Below are positions 8,652 to 9,120 of a DNA stretch of 9,120 bases, one piece after another. The stretch is from Gammaproteobacteria bacterium (GTDB taxonomy: Bacteria > Pseudomonadota > Gammaproteobacteria > UWMA-0217): contig JALVPS010000450.1 in the NCBI GenBank assembly GCA_027031685.1, positions 1-9,120 of the forward strand. The letters are read 5' to 3'. The notes beneath the pieces are model-generated. The model was not told the DNA's origin. It made no database searches and saw only the letters and a list, made by a program, of their open reading frames with translations. Every line of letters starts with the position of its first letter. The stretch's first letter is position 1. A program made the position numbers and the translations under genes.

Positions 8652-9088
8652 GGCCGGGCCTGCGGGGGCGGGATGTCGTGCGTGTGCACCTTATACCCCC
8701 GCTCGCGGTAGAAGCGATAGCGATGGCGTCCCGTTTCGACGGCCGGGCCGCGTTTGTCGACGATCTCCACCACGCGCGGGAACTGGCTGAAGAACGCCGG
8801 CACCTCGGGGGCCAGGCTCACCAGCACCTCGTCGTGGCCATCGAAGGGGCCGGTGCCCAGGGTGACGGGGCAGTGCGGCAGGGGGGCGTCGGCCCGCTCG
8901 TGGGGGATGAAGCTGACATCGCGGAAGGTCCACAGCAGCTCATCCAAGCGCACCAGGCGGGCCTCGTCGGCGCAGTGGAAATGCAGCCGGTTACCCTGGC
9001 GCAGGGCCTTGTCGGCCAGCCGGCAGGCGAACAGCAGCTCGGCTTCCGCCCGCCCGTCGTCGAGCAGGTAGAAGTCGATGCGGGTCAC
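8648..9088 (-). CDS. holC: DNA polymerase III chi subunit
   Basis: A complete 146-residue chi subunit, close to the 147 of E. coli HolC. In the clamp-loader complex chi pairs with psi and binds the C-terminal tail of single-stranded-DNA-binding protein, linking the polymerase holoenzyme to the lagging strand. Family marks are the opening RIDFYLL (3-9); ACRLADKALRQGNRLHFHC (21-39), a Rossmann-like helix and strand; LDELLWTFRDVSFIPH (48-63); and RVVEIVD (105-111). The C-terminus has RYRFYRERGYKVHTHDI. The start is GTG, with a GGCGAGG just upstream whose spacing is short; that GTG overlaps the stop of the preceding reading frame (GTGA). The 3' end overlaps the next gene by four bases. No psi gene is in view. 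Co-location with pepA and valS supports the call. Confidence 0.95.
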   Translation of the reverse strand: MTRIDFYLLDDGRAEAELLFACRLADKALRQGNRLHFHCADEARLVRLDELLWTFRDVSFIPHERADAPLPHCPVTLGTGPFDGHDEVLVSLAPEVPAFFSQFPRVVEIVDKRGPAVETGRHRYRFYRERGYKVHTHDIPPPQARP

Positions 9089-9120
9089 GCCTCGCCCCGG
9101 CTCTCCCGCCAGGTGCGCAG
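9085..9120 (-). CDS. pepA: Probable C-terminal tail of leucyl aminopeptidase (partial)
   Basis: The last 11 codons of a frame entering from the right edge, ending in TGA that overlaps the GTG of holC as GTGA. The visible residues are LRTWRESRGEA. Eleven residues cannot identify a protein by themselves. The pepA call is inferred from the conserved pepA-holC-valS order of gammaproteobacteria and from the tight overlap. It would be the metal-dependent M17 aminopeptidase. Confidence 0.4.
   Translation of the reverse strand: MRTWRESRGEA

Overview
The window looks like chromosomal DNA from a high-GC gammaproteobacterium. I base this on the pepA-holC-valS gene order seen at the right end, the ValRS sequence type, and the strong G/C third-position bias. 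A purple or sulfur-oxidising (Chromatiales/Ectothiorhodospiraceae-like) lineage is my guess from overall feel and is not proven. Two unrelated blocks meet near position 4900.

Left block (about 1-4890): part of a surface or extracellular polysaccharide cluster. Four genes lie on the minus strand. Read in the direction of transcription they are an outer-membrane beta-barrel protein (3494-2253), a short periplasmic polysaccharide-export (OPX/Wza-type) protein (2132-1590), a family 2 glycosyltransferase (1583-801) and, after an AT-rich gap, a DegT/DnrJ/EryC1/StrS sugar aminotransferase (650 to beyond the left edge). A family 4 glycosyltransferase (3727-4890) is transcribed the opposite way from a 232-base divergent intergenic region. 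Together they supply sugar-nucleotide modification (aminotransferase), chain building (two glycosyltransferases) and export (OPX plus barrel). No flippase, polymerase, Wzc-like co-polymerase or exosortase is inside the window; the cluster clearly continues to the left.

Right block (about 4908-9120): a housekeeping operon on the minus strand. In order of transcription it has a probable pepA tail (right edge), holC (DNA polymerase III chi), a 109-residue uncharacterised protein, valS (valyl-tRNA synthetase) and a 184-residue uncharacterised protein with an internal duplication. The genes are tightly packed (4-base overlaps at pepA/holC and holC/orf109, 8 bases between valS and the last gene). 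A possible internal promoter lies just before valS. The last gene and the family 4 glycosyltransferase converge with only 17 bases between their stop codons.

Most worth attention: the adjacent short OPX protein and beta-barrel, which match a composite outer-membrane export design rather than a classical Wza; the duplicated orphan protein after valS; the small acidic/basic protein between holC and valS; and the AT-rich, rare-codon patch at the end of the family 2 glycosyltransferase. I found no CRISPR array, tRNA, rRNA, insertion sequence or phage gene, and I do not claim a wholly new system.
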